This document shows positions 1-8,698 of a DNA stretch of 64,000 nucleotides, in pieces. Source of the DNA: Caproicibacterium lactatifermentans. Lineage in GTDB: Bacteria > Bacillota > Clostridia > Oscillospirales > Acutalibacteraceae. The notes below the pieces were generated by a model that did not search any database, had not been told where the DNA came from, and saw nothing but the letters and a program-made list of their open reading frames with translations. A program made the position numbers and the translations under genes. The stretch is from NCBI RefSeq assembly GCF_013315815.1, contig NZ_CP046051.1, forward strand, positions 1,116,001 to 1,180,000. Direction: 5' to 3'. Every line of letters begins with the position of its first letter. The first letter of the stretch is position 1.

Positions 1-450
1 AATTTGCATATACTGCACAGCCCACTTTAGGATTTGTGGATTTTTTGTGAAAGAATGCGCAAATGGAGCTGCCGCAAAAAGGCCAAGAAGCAGAAAAAAT
101 ACATAGTTAAGGGCACTGAGCAGCACGCCATGGTCCGCCGCCAGATTTGCTTCCTTTATTTTTTTCTCGCCAAGCCGCCGGGCAATCAGTGAATTCATGC
201 CGATGCCAGTACCAATACAGACAGCAATTAAAAGATTCTGTATTGGAAAGACCAATGAAACTGCTGTAATAGCGCTTTCATTGATGCGAGAAACAAAAAT
301 ACTGTCTACAATATTATAGAGCGCCTGCACCAGCATAGAAAAAATAGTAGGCAATGACATGCTAATGACTAAAGGCACCATTTTTTGTACACCCATACGG
401 TTTGGCTGTGGTGTTTGCTTTGATTCAATTTGCTTAACAGCAGTTTCCAT
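1..450 (-). CDS. MATE-family efflux transporter, N-terminal part (cut by window edge)
   Basis: The first 150 codons of a multidrug and toxin extrusion (MATE) transporter, an inner-membrane drug/cation antiporter. A short charged N-terminus is followed by hydrophobic segments at about residues 23-55, 60-90 and 107-130. The stretch VQALYNIVDSIFVSRI is typical of the first MatE helix pair, and the ARRLGEKK loop follows helix 2. The ATG at 450 lies inside the end of the upstream DNA glycosylase gene (17-bp overlap), so the two are probably co-translated. The 3' part is outside the window, so substrate and integrity cannot be judged. Confidence 0.9.
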   Translation of the reverse strand, partial: METAVKQIESKQTPQPNRMGVQKMVPLVISMSLPTIFSMLVQALYNIVDSIFVSRINESAITAVSLVFPIQNLLIAVCIGTGIGMNSLIARRLGEKKIKEANLAADHGVLLSALNYVFFLLLGLFAAAPFAHSFTKNPQILKWAVQYMQI

Positions 451-967
451 TCTTTTCTTTTTCTTCTCCTTCTTCTACTTTCTTCGCGATATAACGATAT
501 TCCTGTACGAGTTCAGTAAAAGAAACTCTGCAATTTGCCGGGCTAGTGGACGGTAAAGAAACCGCTTGTAAATGCGTCGTAGGAAAAACCAATTTTTGGT
601 ACAGGGAATATGCTTTCTTCCCTGTTGTAAAGACGGCATATACATTTGTCCTGCTTAGCAGCTTTGGAATATCATTTGGCTGTGGGTCCTTGATACTTGA
701 ATCATCTGCACCACTAATAGAACAGGCACGAAGTACGTCCCATAGTGCAATATGATTTTGTAGCAGCAAGGTTTTCTTTTCGTTTATGGTACTTGGTACC
801 GGCTGATGAAAGACAGTTGCCAATACGCGCCAAAAACGATTTTGTGGATGTCCATAATAGAATCCGGTTTCACGCGACTTTGGCGATGGCATGGTGCCCA
901 ATATCAGGACACGGGAATCAGCCGCAAAAACAGGTCGCAGCGGATGTTCAACTGTTTGAGTATTCAT
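434..967 (-). CDS. DNA-deoxyinosine/uracil glycosylase (UDG family 6-like)
   Basis: A base-excision enzyme that would remove deaminated bases (hypoxanthine, possibly uracil) from DNA. The 177-residue protein has the UDG-fold loop LILGTMPS (about 21-28), the diagnostic YYGHPQNRFW (37-46) and a C-terminal LPSTSPAN (138-145), a pattern seen in hypoxanthine-DNA glycosylases. An upstream ATG at 988 gives seven more residues but overlaps the GGAGG itself. I chose the ATG at 967, which has AGGAAG about 10 nt upstream. The 3' end overlaps the MATE gene start. Exact base specificity is inferred from the family. Confidence 0.85.
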   Translation of the reverse strand: MNTQTVEHPLRPVFAADSRVLILGTMPSPKSRETGFYYGHPQNRFWRVLATVFHQPVPSTINEKKTLLLQNHIALWDVLRACSISGADDSSIKDPQPNDIPKLLSRTNVYAVFTTGKKAYSLYQKLVFPTTHLQAVSLPSTSPANCRVSFTELVQEYRYIAKKVEEGEEKEKNGNCC

Positions 968-994
968 GTTCCCGGTTACTTCCTCCATTCAGAT

Positions 995-1035
995 AAAAAA
1001 AAAGTAAACAGAGAAAACAAAGCTCTCTGTTTACT
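995..1035 (-). terminator. Rho-independent terminator of the tRNA operon
   Basis: On the minus strand an 11-bp stem (arms 1003-1013 and 1025-1035, AGTAAACAGAG-type) is followed by a run of nine T. It lies just downstream of the last tRNA (Cys) and ahead of the glycosylase gene. Confidence 0.9.
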
Positions 1036-1041
1036 GCGACA

Positions 1042-1116
1042 TGGAGGCGTCACCCAGATTCGAACTGGGGCATCAGGGTTTTGCAGACCCATGCCTTACC
1101 ACTTGGCTATGACGCC
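1042..1116 (-). tRNA. tRNA-Cys (GCA)
   Basis: A 75-nt cloverleaf with encoded CCA. The acceptor stem GGCGTCA pairs with TGACGCC, the anticodon loop is TCTGCAAA with anticodon GCA, the discriminator is U (a Cys identity element) and the T-arm has GTTCGAATC. It is the last tRNA of a five-gene array. Confidence 0.97.
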
Positions 1117-1121
1117 AAACA

Positions 1122-1197
1122 TGGAGCGAACGACGAGGATCGAACTCGCTACCTCCACCTTGGCAAGGTGGCGCTCTACCAAATGAGCTACGTTCGC
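1122..1197 (-). tRNA. tRNA-Gly (GCC)
   Basis: A 76-nt cloverleaf with encoded CCA. The acceptor GCGAACG pairs with CGTTCGC, the anticodon is GCC in a CTTGCCAAG loop, and the T-arm is canonical GTTCGATCC. It is separated from the Cys gene by 5 nt. Confidence 0.97.
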
Positions 1198-1200
1198 AAA

Positions 1201-1276
1201 TGGTGCCTCCGAGCGGAATCGAACCACTGACACGGGGATTTTCAGTCCCCTGCTCTACCTACTGAGCTACAGAGGC
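1201..1276 (-). tRNA. tRNA-Phe (GAA)
   Basis: A 76-nt cloverleaf with encoded CCA. The acceptor GCCTCTG pairs with CGGAGGC with one G-U. The anticodon is GAA in the loop ACTGAAAAT and the discriminator is A. It lies 3 nt upstream of tRNA-Gly. Confidence 0.97.
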
Positions 1277-1281
1277 AAAAA

Positions 1282-1358
1282 TGGCGACTCGGAACGGGAT
1301 CGAACCGTCGACCTCTAGCGTGACAGGCTAGCGTTCTAACCAGCTGAACTACCGAGCC
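1282..1358 (-). tRNA. tRNA-Asp (GTC)
   Basis: A 77-nt cloverleaf with encoded CCA. The acceptor GGCTCGG pairs with CCGAGTC (one G-U), the anticodon is GTC in the loop CCTGTCACG, and the discriminator is G as expected for Asp. Confidence 0.97.
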
Positions 1359-1363
1359 ACTGC

Positions 1364-1440
1364 TGGTGGGAACAATAGGACTCGAACCTATGACCCCCTG
1401 CTTGTAAGGCAGGTGCTCTAACCAGCTGAGCTATGCTCCC
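1364..1440 (-). tRNA. tRNA-Val (TAC)
   Basis: A 77-nt cloverleaf with encoded CCA. The acceptor GGGAGCA pairs with TGTTCCC, the anticodon is TAC in the loop CCTTACAAG, and the D-arm is canonical. It is the first gene of the array, about 40 nt downstream of the promoter. Confidence 0.97.
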
Positions 1441-1474
1441 AATTTTTGCTGCGCTGCTGTTGTTTATCAGCGAC

Positions 1475-1510
1475 GTGTATTATAATACACCATCATTTGA
1501 TGAATGTCAA
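1475..1510 (-). promoter_or_regulatory. sigma-A promoter of the tRNA operon, with a palindrome over the -10 box
   Basis: The -35 TTGACA (1505-1510) is separated by 17 nt from the -10 TATTAT (1482-1487); a TATAAT register at 1479-1484 is also possible. The -10 region lies in a perfect 16-bp palindrome, GTGTATTATAATACAC (1475-1490), which could be an operator or only an AT-rich coincidence. Confidence 0.85.
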
Positions 1511-1526
1511 GGGATTTTTTAAAAAA

Positions 1527-2429
1527 TTATTTGTTGTTTTTGCTTTTTTCGACAGTAGCCGCCAAGCACTGCAGTTCTTCCTCGGAAAAACGATATTTAC
1601 GCCCACAAAATTGGCATGTTGCTTCCGCATATCCAGTTTTCTTATTTGCCAAAGAACGAATGTCTGCTGGAGACAGCGTTGACAGCGCGCGCAGCACCCG
1701 CTGTTTTGAACAGCCACAGGCATAGGCTACTTTGCTTTCGTCCAGCTTTTTAAACGGCATTCCCTGTAAAGCCAGGTCACACATATCTTCTATGCTATTC
1801 CCACAAGCCAGCATTTTTGTAACGGCGGGCAATTTTGCTGCATTCTTCTCCAGCTGTTCCAGCTCATCCCCTGTAACACCCGGCATACCCTGTATCAGCA
1901 AGCCGCCGGCCAGTATCTGCGCCTCGTTTTCTTTTCCCACCAAAACACCCAAAGCACACACCGTAGGTATCTGCTCACTATATGCATAGTACGCTGCCAA
2001 GTCTTCTGCAATTTCTCCTGACACAAGCTGGGTCTGTCCCGAGTAGGGTTTATGGCCCTTATCATCGCGGACAACGGTTAACAGACCATTACGGCCAACA
2101 ACTCCACCTACGTTCAATTTTCCGTTTGGTTTCAGCGGAAGGTCCGCTTCAGGATGTACAGCATATCCGTGACAATTTCCAAAGCAGTCTGCTTCTGCCG
2201 TTAAGCTCCCAATTGGGCCTCCACCACTGATTTTCACTTGTAAGCTGGAGCCCTGGTCTTTCAACATGGCACCCATCATAGATGTTCCTGTCAGTAAACG
2301 GCCCAAAGCGGCTGTTGCGGTTGGACTGGTATGGTGAATCTGCTGTGCTGTTGCTACCATGTAAGTAGAATCTACAGCACAAGCCATAATGTGGCTGCTT
2401 TCTGTAAGGCAACGAATCATTCTATCCAT
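1527..2429 (-). CDS. hslO: Hsp33 redox-regulated chaperone
   Basis: Cytosolic holdase chaperone activated by oxidative unfolding (family knowledge). The 300-residue protein covers the full Hsp33 length. The C-terminal zinc-binding redox switch is intact, with the CxC pair C238/C240 and the CxxC pair C272/C275. The N-terminal core contains the family stretches ALGRLLTGTSMMG and ISGGGPIGSL. The start ATG follows GGAAAG at a rather long spacing; a second ATG lies three codons in. The gene follows yerC by 67 nt and is probably co-transcribed with it. The tRNA promoter begins just past its stop codon. Confidence 0.95.
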   Translation of the reverse strand: MDRMIRCLTESSHIMACAVDSTYMVATAQQIHHTSPTATAALGRLLTGTSMMGAMLKDQGSSLQVKISGGGPIGSLTAEADCFGNCHGYAVHPEADLPLKPNGKLNVGGVVGRNGLLTVVRDDKGHKPYSGQTQLVSGEIAEDLAAYYAYSEQIPTVCALGVLVGKENEAQILAGGLLIQGMPGVTGDELEQLEKNAAKLPAVTKMLACGNSIEDMCDLALQGMPFKKLDESKVAYACGCSKQRVLRALSTLSPADIRSLANKKTGYAEATCQFCGRKYRFSEEELQCLAATVEKSKNNK

Positions 2430-2496
2430 AAAACTTGGTCTTTCCTTTTTATGAGTTTCCAGTAAAATCTACGTAAGTATACATGGCCAAAATTGT

Positions 2497-2826
2497 TTAT
2501 TGGTCATTCTTCGTTTCTTTTTTGTCGTTTTCTTCTGCTTTTTTATCCAAGCGGTCAAAAACCAACTTATAACCATCGCACCCGTAATTTAACGAACGGT
2601 TTACTCGGCTGATTGTTGCAGTAGATGCATGTGTGATGTGTACAATATGCTGATAGTTCTGCTTTGTACTCAACATATGCGCAACCAGCAAGCGTTGTGA
2701 CATGGCCTTAATCTCCGGCACGGTGCACAAATCCTCAAAAAAAGCATAGCATTCCTCTGGAGTCTTTAAAGAAAGTACCGCCTGAAAAAGGAAATCTACA
2801 CTGTCATCTTTAATTTTTGAATTCAA
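2497..2826 (-). CDS. yerC: YerC/YecD-family TrpR-like DNA-binding protein
   Basis: A small all-helical protein of 109 residues related to the Trp repressor. The N-terminal helices (about 8-50) contain the family stretch FFEDLCTVPEIKAMSQRL. A helix-turn-helix lies around residues 56-82 (QHIVHITHASTATISRVNR). Its regulatory target is not evident here. Translation appears to start at a TTG with AGGAG 9 nt upstream; no ATG fits. The C-terminal tail is lysine- and glutamate-rich. A promoter candidate lies upstream, between the lysA terminator and this gene. Confidence 0.9.
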   Translation of the reverse strand: MNSKIKDDSVDFLFQAVLSLKTPEECYAFFEDLCTVPEIKAMSQRLLVAHMLSTKQNYQHIVHITHASTATISRVNRSLNYGCDGYKLVFDRLDKKAEENDKKETKNDQ

Positions 2827-2856
2827 ATCAGTTCACTCCTACATTGTTCATTGCAA

Positions 2857-2905
2857 TATTTTGTCGTTGTTCCTATTTAAAATTTTACTCTAAAAAAGTG
2901 CAAAA
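2857..2905 (-). promoter_or_regulatory. candidate promoter for yerC-hslO
   Basis: On the minus strand TTTACT, 17 nt and TAAAAT lie between the lysA terminator hairpin and yerC. The -35 match is moderate, so the exact position is tentative. Confidence 0.45.
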
Positions 2906-2931
2906 GTAAAGGGCATTTTGCTGCCCTTTAC
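2902..2931 (-). terminator. Rho-independent terminator after lysA
   Basis: A 10-bp stem (arms 2906-2915 and 2922-2931, GTAAAGGGCA-type) with a 6-nt loop, followed on the minus strand by TTTTG. It lies 27 nt past the lysA stop. Confidence 0.8.
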
Positions 2932-2958
2932 CTCATGCTGTATTCTATTCACTAAGAC

Positions 2959-4260
2959 TTACAAATCGTTCTGCACAAGGTCTGCATAGGATTCTCTGCG
3001 CACAGCGACACGCGGGCTGCCGTCCTTTACAAAGACGACCGCCGGGCGTGGAACACGGTTGTAATTAGACGCCATTGAATAGTTATAGGCACCGGTGGAG
3101 AGAACCGCCAAGATGTCCCCGGGGGCGCACTTCTGGATAGGTGTGTGTTCCTGTATCAAATCGCCGGATTCGCAGCAGCGGCCGGCAATCGTCACGGTAT
3201 AATCCCGTGGCTTTTCTGCCTTGTTTGCAACGATTGCTTCATAAGTGGATTGATACAGAATGTAGCGGGGATTATCTGTCATGCCGCCATCAACCGAAAC
3301 ATAGGTCCGAGTATTCGGAATGCTTTTAACAGCACCTATGGTATAGAGTGTTAAACCCGATTCTCCCACAATGGAACGGCCTGGCTCGATATAAATTTTA
3401 GGCAGTGCCAGATTGTATTCACTGCAGCAACTATGTACAGTTTTTGAAACCTGCTCCATGTACTGGTCATAAGGAACCGGTTGGTCCTGCTCGGTATATT
3501 TAATACCAAAGCCGCCGCCCAAATTGAGTTCCTGCAACTCTGCACCTGTTTCCGCCTTAATATCCCGTATAAAAGTCAGCATTACTTTGGCCGCCAGCAG
3601 GAAGGGCTGAATCTCGAAAATTTGGGAACCAATATGGCAGTGCAGGCCAGTCAAAGTAACATTTTTCGCCTGCAGGGCTTCTTTCACCGCCGCCATAGCC
3701 TCGCCCGTTTCCAGTGCAAAGCCAAACTTGGAATCTATCTGGCCGGTACGAATGAATTTATGGGTATGGGCATCAATACCGGGCTTAATCCTCAGCAGAA
3801 TATTGGCATGACCGTGCATACAACCGGCCAGATTATCCAGCGTATGTAACTCTGTCAAATTATCCACCACAAAATGACCGACACCACAGGTTAACGCGTA
3901 TTTCATTTCTTCCGTCGTTTTATTGTTACCGTGGAACTGAATACGTTCTGGCGGGAACCCTGCCTGCATGGCAGTGTACAGTTCTCCACCGGACACAACA
4001 TCCAGTCCCATTCCCTCGTCGTTCATAATGCGGCAGATTTCTTTGCAGCAAAATGCTTTACTGGCAAAGAGCGGTAGTCCGTTGCCATGGTAGCATTTTT
4101 CAATGGACTGTTTGTACATATTGCAGATTTTACGAATCCTGTTCTCATTCATAACATAGAGCGGCGTGCCATATTGTTTGGCCAGTGCAACTGTATCCGC
4201 ACCGCCAAATAACAGATGACCTTCTTGATTGATTTTCAGATCTTCATTCAGCATTTTCAT
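2959..4260 (-). CDS. lysA: diaminopimelate decarboxylase
   Basis: PLP enzyme that converts meso-diaminopimelate to L-lysine, the last step of lysine synthesis. The alanine-racemase-like barrel carries the PLP lysine in PLFASKAF (K68). The glycine loop GGGFGIKY, EPGRSIVGESG and the C-terminal GAYNYSMASNYN complete the active site. At about 433 residues it matches the family. Upstream in-frame TTG (4272) and GTG (4269) codons exist, but the ATG at 4260 has GGTGGG 4-5 nt upstream. It follows engB by about 30 nt and is followed by a strong terminator, so it ends the lon-engB-lysA transcript. Confidence 0.96.
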   Translation of the reverse strand: MKMLNEDLKINQEGHLLFGGADTVALAKQYGTPLYVMNENRIRKICNMYKQSIEKCYHGNGLPLFASKAFCCKEICRIMNDEGMGLDVVSGGELYTAMQAGFPPERIQFHGNNKTTEEMKYALTCGVGHFVVDNLTELHTLDNLAGCMHGHANILLRIKPGIDAHTHKFIRTGQIDSKFGFALETGEAMAAVKEALQAKNVTLTGLHCHIGSQIFEIQPFLLAAKVMLTFIRDIKAETGAELQELNLGGGFGIKYTEQDQPVPYDQYMEQVSKTVHSCCSEYNLALPKIYIEPGRSIVGESGLTLYTIGAVKSIPNTRTYVSVDGGMTDNPRYILYQSTYEAIVANKAEKPRDYTVTIAGRCCESGDLIQEHTPIQKCAPGDILAVLSTGAYNYSMASNYNRVPRPAVVFVKDGSPRVAVRRESYADLVQNDL

Positions 4261-4292
4261 CTTTCCCACCAATCCTGTGTTATATTTTATGA

Positions 4293-4880
4293 TTATTTCG
4301 TGGATTCACAAGCCTTTTTGATAGCAGAACGCAGATTTCCTACGCCCTCCCCGCTGCGGGCGGAAAAGATGTGAAGTGGGGCATGTGTCTGCTCGGACAA
4401 CTGCTGCAATGCCGACTGCCTTTCCCTGCGCTGTGAAACGTTCAGTTTATCGCTTTTGGTTGCCAGCAGCAAAAACGGAAACTGATTGTGCAAAAGAAAC
4501 TGTATCATCTGCATATCGTTTTCCGTTGGTTCATGACGCATATCTAAAATCTGTATTACCAGAACAACGGGACGGTCTTCGGCAAAATAACCGTCCACCA
4601 GCTCGGCCCAGCGCAGCTTTTCTTCTTTGGATACCTTTGCATAACCATATCCAGGTAGGTCAACGAAACGACAGCCATCTAAACGATAAAAATTGATTGT
4701 CGCTGTTTTCCCTGGCTGCCCGCTCACCCGTGCAAGGGACTTCCGGTTAAGCAGCTTATTGATGAGCGAAGATTTTCCTACATTTGATTTCCCGGAAAAT
4801 ACGATTTCAGGAAGCGTTCCTTTTGGCAGTTGTTCTTTTATCCCTGCAGCAAATTCGAACTGTGCCGATTCAATCTTCAT
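4293..4880 (-). CDS. ysxC: ribosome biogenesis GTPase YsxC/EngB
   Basis: GTPase needed for late 50S ribosome assembly in Firmicutes. The 195-residue protein has the single TrmE/Era-like G domain: G1 GKSNVGKSSLIN (about 29-40), G3 DLPGYGYA, and G4 TKSDK followed by a G5-like SARSGEG. The length is normal for EngB. It lies 9 nt downstream of lon, and the lon-ysxC linkage is conserved in Bacillus and many Clostridia. Confidence 0.96.
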   Translation of the reverse strand: MKIESAQFEFAAGIKEQLPKGTLPEIVFSGKSNVGKSSLINKLLNRKSLARVSGQPGKTATINFYRLDGCRFVDLPGYGYAKVSKEEKLRWAELVDGYFAEDRPVVLVIQILDMRHEPTENDMQMIQFLLHNQFPFLLLATKSDKLNVSQRRERQSALQQLSEQTHAPLHIFSARSGEGVGNLRSAIKKACESTK

Positions 4881-4889
4881 ATATACTCC

Positions 4890-7262
4890 TTACTGCTGAA
4901 CTGCCTGAAATGGATTCTTTATTAAAGCATTTTTTAAAACCTGGTCAATATGTTCCATGGGCAAAAACTCAACAGAGTCTTTAACAACCTTATCTACCTC
5001 TTCCAAATCAGATACATTATCCTTTGGAATTAAAACAGTTTTAATGCCTGCCCGGTAAGCAGCCATCGTTTTTTCCCGCAGACCACCGATAGGTAAAATA
5101 CGCCCAAGCAGCGTGATTTCACCGGTCATAGCAACATCATGGTGAATCGGGATTTTCGTCAGCGCACTGGTGATAGCGGTAGCCATAGCCGCACCGGCAC
5201 TTGGGCCATCCTTAGGGACAGCTCCTTCCGGCGCATGAATATGAATATCGTATTTGCTGTAAAAGTCGCTCGGTATGCCGAGTTTATCAGCACGTGTACG
5301 AATGCAGCTGATAGCTGTCCGTGCGGATTCTTTCATAACATCACCTAATGAGCCAGTCAATTCAATCTTTCCAGTTCCAGACATAACCGCTACTTCTATT
5401 GGCAGCATGACACCACCCACGGAAGTCCACGCAAGACCATTTACTAAACCAACAGTATCTTTTTTATTTAAAGATTCGTCACGGAACTTGCAGGGCCCTA
5501 AGAAATTCTCCAGATTTTTCGGCGTAACACGAACTACAAGCTCTGGGTCCTCAACGATTTTCACAGCACTTTTTCTGCAAATAGTAGAAATCTGTCGTTC
5601 AAGGCCACGAACGCCGGCTTCCCGCGTATAGCCGCCAATGACTGCACGAATTGCTGAAGGAGCAATTCGCAGATTCTTATTGGAAATGCCGCTGTTTTTC
5701 AGCTGCTTCGGGACCAGATATTTAGTCGCAATCTGAAATTTTTCTTCATGCGTATAGCTGCCAAGGGTAATGACATCCATTCGGTCATACAAAGGTTCCG
5801 GTATATTGGAAGCATCATTTGCTGTCGTAATGAAGAACACTTTGCTTAAATCGAATGGCATATCAACATAGTGGTCTTCAAATGTGCTATTTTGCGCACT
5901 GTCTAGAACCTCCAGCAAAGCAGATGAGGGGTCACCACGGTAATCATTACCGAGCTTATCGACCTCATCCAGCAGCAAGACGGGATTGTTTGTTCCTGCT
6001 TTCTGAATTGCATTGATAATTCTGCCGGGCATAGCACCAATATAGGTTCGGCGGTGCCCACGTATATCAGATTCATCATGCACGCCGCCTAGGCTCACAC
6101 GCACATATTTGCGTCCCATTGCTTCTGCGACAGAATGCGCTATACTGGTCTTGCCAACTCCCGGAGGGCCGACAAGACATAGAATTTGGCCCTGCACATC
6201 TGGATTCAATTTTTTTACTGCCAGTGACTCAATAATGCGGTCCTTTACTTTTGTCAAGCCATAGTGGTCCCTATCTAAGACGCGGCGAGCCTTTTGCAGG
6301 TCAATATGGTCTTTTGATGACTTGTTCCACGGCAAAGATAGGCAGGTTTCTACATAAGTAATAATGACACTGCCTTCATGAGAACCTTCCGGCATTCTCG
6401 CCAGTCGGTCACATTCTTTCAGCAGCTTCTCTTCCTGTTCCTGCGGCAGTCCGGCTTTTTTAACGCGGTCCCGAAGCTGGTCGGCCTCCTGCAAAGGATT
6501 GTCAACTTCACCGAGTTCATCTGCAATCGCTTTCATTTGCTCCCGCAAATAATAATCTCGCTGGTTTTCATCTATCTGGTCCTTTGCCTTTTCAGAAATT
6601 TTGGATTCGATAGATAAAATCCGCAGTTCCGATTTCAGCATAGCGCTCAGCTTCTTTAAGCGCCGGTAGGGATGAAGCTCCTCAAGTATTTCCTGCTTTT
6701 TATCGTAATCCAGCGAAACATTCATGGCAATATAATCGGCCAGTTCCCCACAATCCTTTTTCTGCACAACGCCCATAACAATGTCGGGAGCCACATGGGT
6801 GTAGTTCTGAATATAGTCTTGAAATAAAGATTGTGTGTAACGAATCAATGCCTCAGAATTCGGTGTAGAGTTCCGCTTTTTATCCTCTATTTTTTCTACT
6901 TCTGTTAACAGGAAAGGATTTTCTGTTTTAACTGCACATACCTTTGCCCGATACAATCCTTCGGTAAACAAACGAATTCCATCATCTGTACGCCGAACAA
7001 TCTGGCGAATGCGGGCAACGACACCTACGGAGTAAATATCCTTCGAGCCCGGATCATCCACGGACAAATCCTTTTGTGTAACCAGAAAAATCAGCTGGCC
7101 TTCTTCCATGGATTTTCCAAGCGCAAGAATAGATTTTCTGCGGCCAACGTCAAACTGCAGCATCATTCCCGGGAAAATAACCAATCCACGCAGAACAAGT
7201 GTGGGTAGTATTTGTGTATCTTCGGGAGCAAGCTGCACTGGGTCCACCTTTTCTATAACCAT
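4890..7262 (-). CDS. lon: ATP-dependent protease La (Lon)
   Basis: Cytosolic AAA+ serine protease that degrades misfolded and regulatory proteins. It has an N-terminal substrate-recognition domain (about 20-210), a AAA+ module with Walker A GPPGVGKT and Walker B LLLDEVDKL, and a C-terminal protease domain with catalytic serine in PKDGPSAGAA and lysine in GGLREKTMAA. I chose the ATG at 7262 (about 790 residues) because AAGGAG lies 7 nt upstream. A longer in-frame reading to 7334 would run through a terminator-like hairpin and has no ribosome-binding site. It lies between clpX and ysxC. Confidence 0.97.
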   Translation of the reverse strand: MVIEKVDPVQLAPEDTQILPTLVLRGLVIFPGMMLQFDVGRRKSILALGKSMEEGQLIFLVTQKDLSVDDPGSKDIYSVGVVARIRQIVRRTDDGIRLFTEGLYRAKVCAVKTENPFLLTEVEKIEDKKRNSTPNSEALIRYTQSLFQDYIQNYTHVAPDIVMGVVQKKDCGELADYIAMNVSLDYDKKQEILEELHPYRRLKKLSAMLKSELRILSIESKISEKAKDQIDENQRDYYLREQMKAIADELGEVDNPLQEADQLRDRVKKAGLPQEQEEKLLKECDRLARMPEGSHEGSVIITYVETCLSLPWNKSSKDHIDLQKARRVLDRDHYGLTKVKDRIIESLAVKKLNPDVQGQILCLVGPPGVGKTSIAHSVAEAMGRKYVRVSLGGVHDESDIRGHRRTYIGAMPGRIINAIQKAGTNNPVLLLDEVDKLGNDYRGDPSSALLEVLDSAQNSTFEDHYVDMPFDLSKVFFITTANDASNIPEPLYDRMDVITLGSYTHEEKFQIATKYLVPKQLKNSGISNKNLRIAPSAIRAVIGGYTREAGVRGLERQISTICRKSAVKIVEDPELVVRVTPKNLENFLGPCKFRDESLNKKDTVGLVNGLAWTSVGGVMLPIEVAVMSGTGKIELTGSLGDVMKESARTAISCIRTRADKLGIPSDFYSKYDIHIHAPEGAVPKDGPSAGAAMATAITSALTKIPIHHDVAMTGEITLLGRILPIGGLREKTMAAYRAGIKTVLIPKDNVSDLEEVDKVVKDSVEFLPMEHIDQVLKNALIKNPFQAVQQ

Positions 7263-7278
7263 TATCTGTCTCCTTACT

Positions 7279-7330
7279 AAAAAAGGCTGCTGCGGGTAAC
7301 AAAAGTCTGGGTTACCACATACAACAGCCC
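7279..7330 (-). terminator. terminator or attenuator hairpin between clpX and lon
   Basis: On the minus strand, two nested stems (outer GGCTG/CAGCC around an inner GGTAAC/GTTACC pair, 7285-7329) are followed directly by six T (7279-7284). This is a Rho-independent terminator shape. It ends only 17 nt before the lon start codon, inside the lon Shine-Dalgarno region, so it may also act as an attenuator. Confidence 0.7.
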
Positions 7331-7360
7331 TCATATTTTAAAATAACAGCAGAACAAGCT

Positions 7361-8686
7361 TCAAGCGGTGTCCCGACGTCCTTTATTCTTTGGAGGATTT
7401 GGAAGTGCCATTTTTATCTTCACCGGCTGACGGTCCGGATTGTAAACCAGTTCTGGCTTTGCACCAGTGTTAACTGTATCAGCAGTAATAACAACTTTCT
7501 CCACCGTATAATCAGAAGGAACATCATACATCAACTGTGTAAGCAATTCCTCCATGGCAGAACGCAAGCCACGCGCACCTGTATGGCGTTCAATCGTTTT
7601 ATGTGCGATTGCCTGCAAAGCATCATCGGAAAATTCGAGGTCAACCTTATCCAGCTGGAACAGCCGTTTATACTGGCTGACCAAACTGTTTTTGGGTTCT
7701 GTCAGTATACGCACAAGTGCGTTTTCGTCCAAACCGCTTAGCGCAGTAATGACTGGCAAACGGCCCACTAGCTCCGGAATAATGCCAAACTTCACAAGGT
7801 CATGTGGTTCGACCTTGGACATCCAGTTCATTGCATCCAATTCCGTTTTGCTGTGCACTTCCCCACCAAAGCCCAGAGAAGTGGAAACATTCCGGTCCTC
7901 TACAATTTTTTCGAGGCCATCAAAAGCACCTCCGCAGATAAACAGAATATTGCTTGTATCAATCTGCAGAAACTCCTGCTGAGGATGCTTTCTGCCACCC
8001 TGCGGTGGAACATTGGAAACTGTTCCTTCCAGGATTTTCAGCAAAGCCTGCTGTACGCCTTCACCACTAACATCTCTGGTAATAGACGGGTTTTCGGACT
8101 TTCGCGCAATTTTATCTATTTCGTCAATGTAAATAATACCGCGTTCAGCCCGCTCAATATCGTAGTCAGCAGCCTGAATTAAGCGAAGCAGAATATTTTC
8201 TACATCCTCACCAACATAGCCGGCTTCTGTCAGGGTTGTAGCATCCGCTATAGCAAAGGGGACATCCAAAATGCGTGCCAGTGTCTGTGCCAAAAGCGTT
8301 TTGCCAACACCGGTAGGCCCCAGCAGCAACACATTACTCTTTGAAAGCGTAACATGGTCGTCTTCACCATAATAGATGCGCTTGTAATGATTGTACACAG
8401 CAACAGACAATGCTACCTTTGCAGCATCCTGTCCAATCACATATTCATCTAAGCGTTTTTTAATCTCATGCGGTTTTGGCAGTTCTGCTGCATTCTCCTG
8501 TGCGGGTTCTGTATGATGATGAGTAGAGAGATTCATTTCATCGTTCAGAATGGACTGGCACAGTTCTACACAGGAATCACAGATATATACTCCTGGTCCG
8601 GCGATTAATCTGCGCACCTGACTCTGCGGTTTACCACAGAAAGAGCAGCATATCTCCCGGTCGGTAATATCACCATTGTTGGACAT
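7361..8686 (-). CDS. clpX: ClpX ATPase subunit of the ClpXP protease
   Basis: Hexameric unfoldase that feeds substrates to ClpP. The 441-residue protein begins with the C4 zinc-binding domain (CSFCGKPQ...CDSCVELC, about 14-43). It continues with the AAA+ domain: Walker A GPTGVGKT, Walker [11 protein letters not shown], and the sensor and arginine-finger region. The ClpP-docking loop reads LGFG, close to the usual IGF. It starts 12 nt after the clpP stop in the order clpP-clpX-lon. Confidence 0.97.
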   Translation of the reverse strand: MSNNGDITDREICCSFCGKPQSQVRRLIAGPGVYICDSCVELCQSILNDEMNLSTHHHTEPAQENAAELPKPHEIKKRLDEYVIGQDAAKVALSVAVYNHYKRIYYGEDDHVTLSKSNVLLLGPTGVGKTLLAQTLARILDVPFAIADATTLTEAGYVGEDVENILLRLIQAADYDIERAERGIIYIDEIDKIARKSENPSITRDVSGEGVQQALLKILEGTVSNVPPQGGRKHPQQEFLQIDTSNILFICGGAFDGLEKIVEDRNVSTSLGFGGEVHSKTELDAMNWMSKVEPHDLVKFGIIPELVGRLPVITALSGLDENALVRILTEPKNSLVSQYKRLFQLDKVDLEFSDDALQAIAHKTIERHTGARGLRSAMEELLTQLMYDVPSDYTVEKVVITADTVNTGAKPELVYNPDRQPVKIKMALPNPPKNKGRRDTA

Positions 8687-8698
8687 GCAATCACCTGC

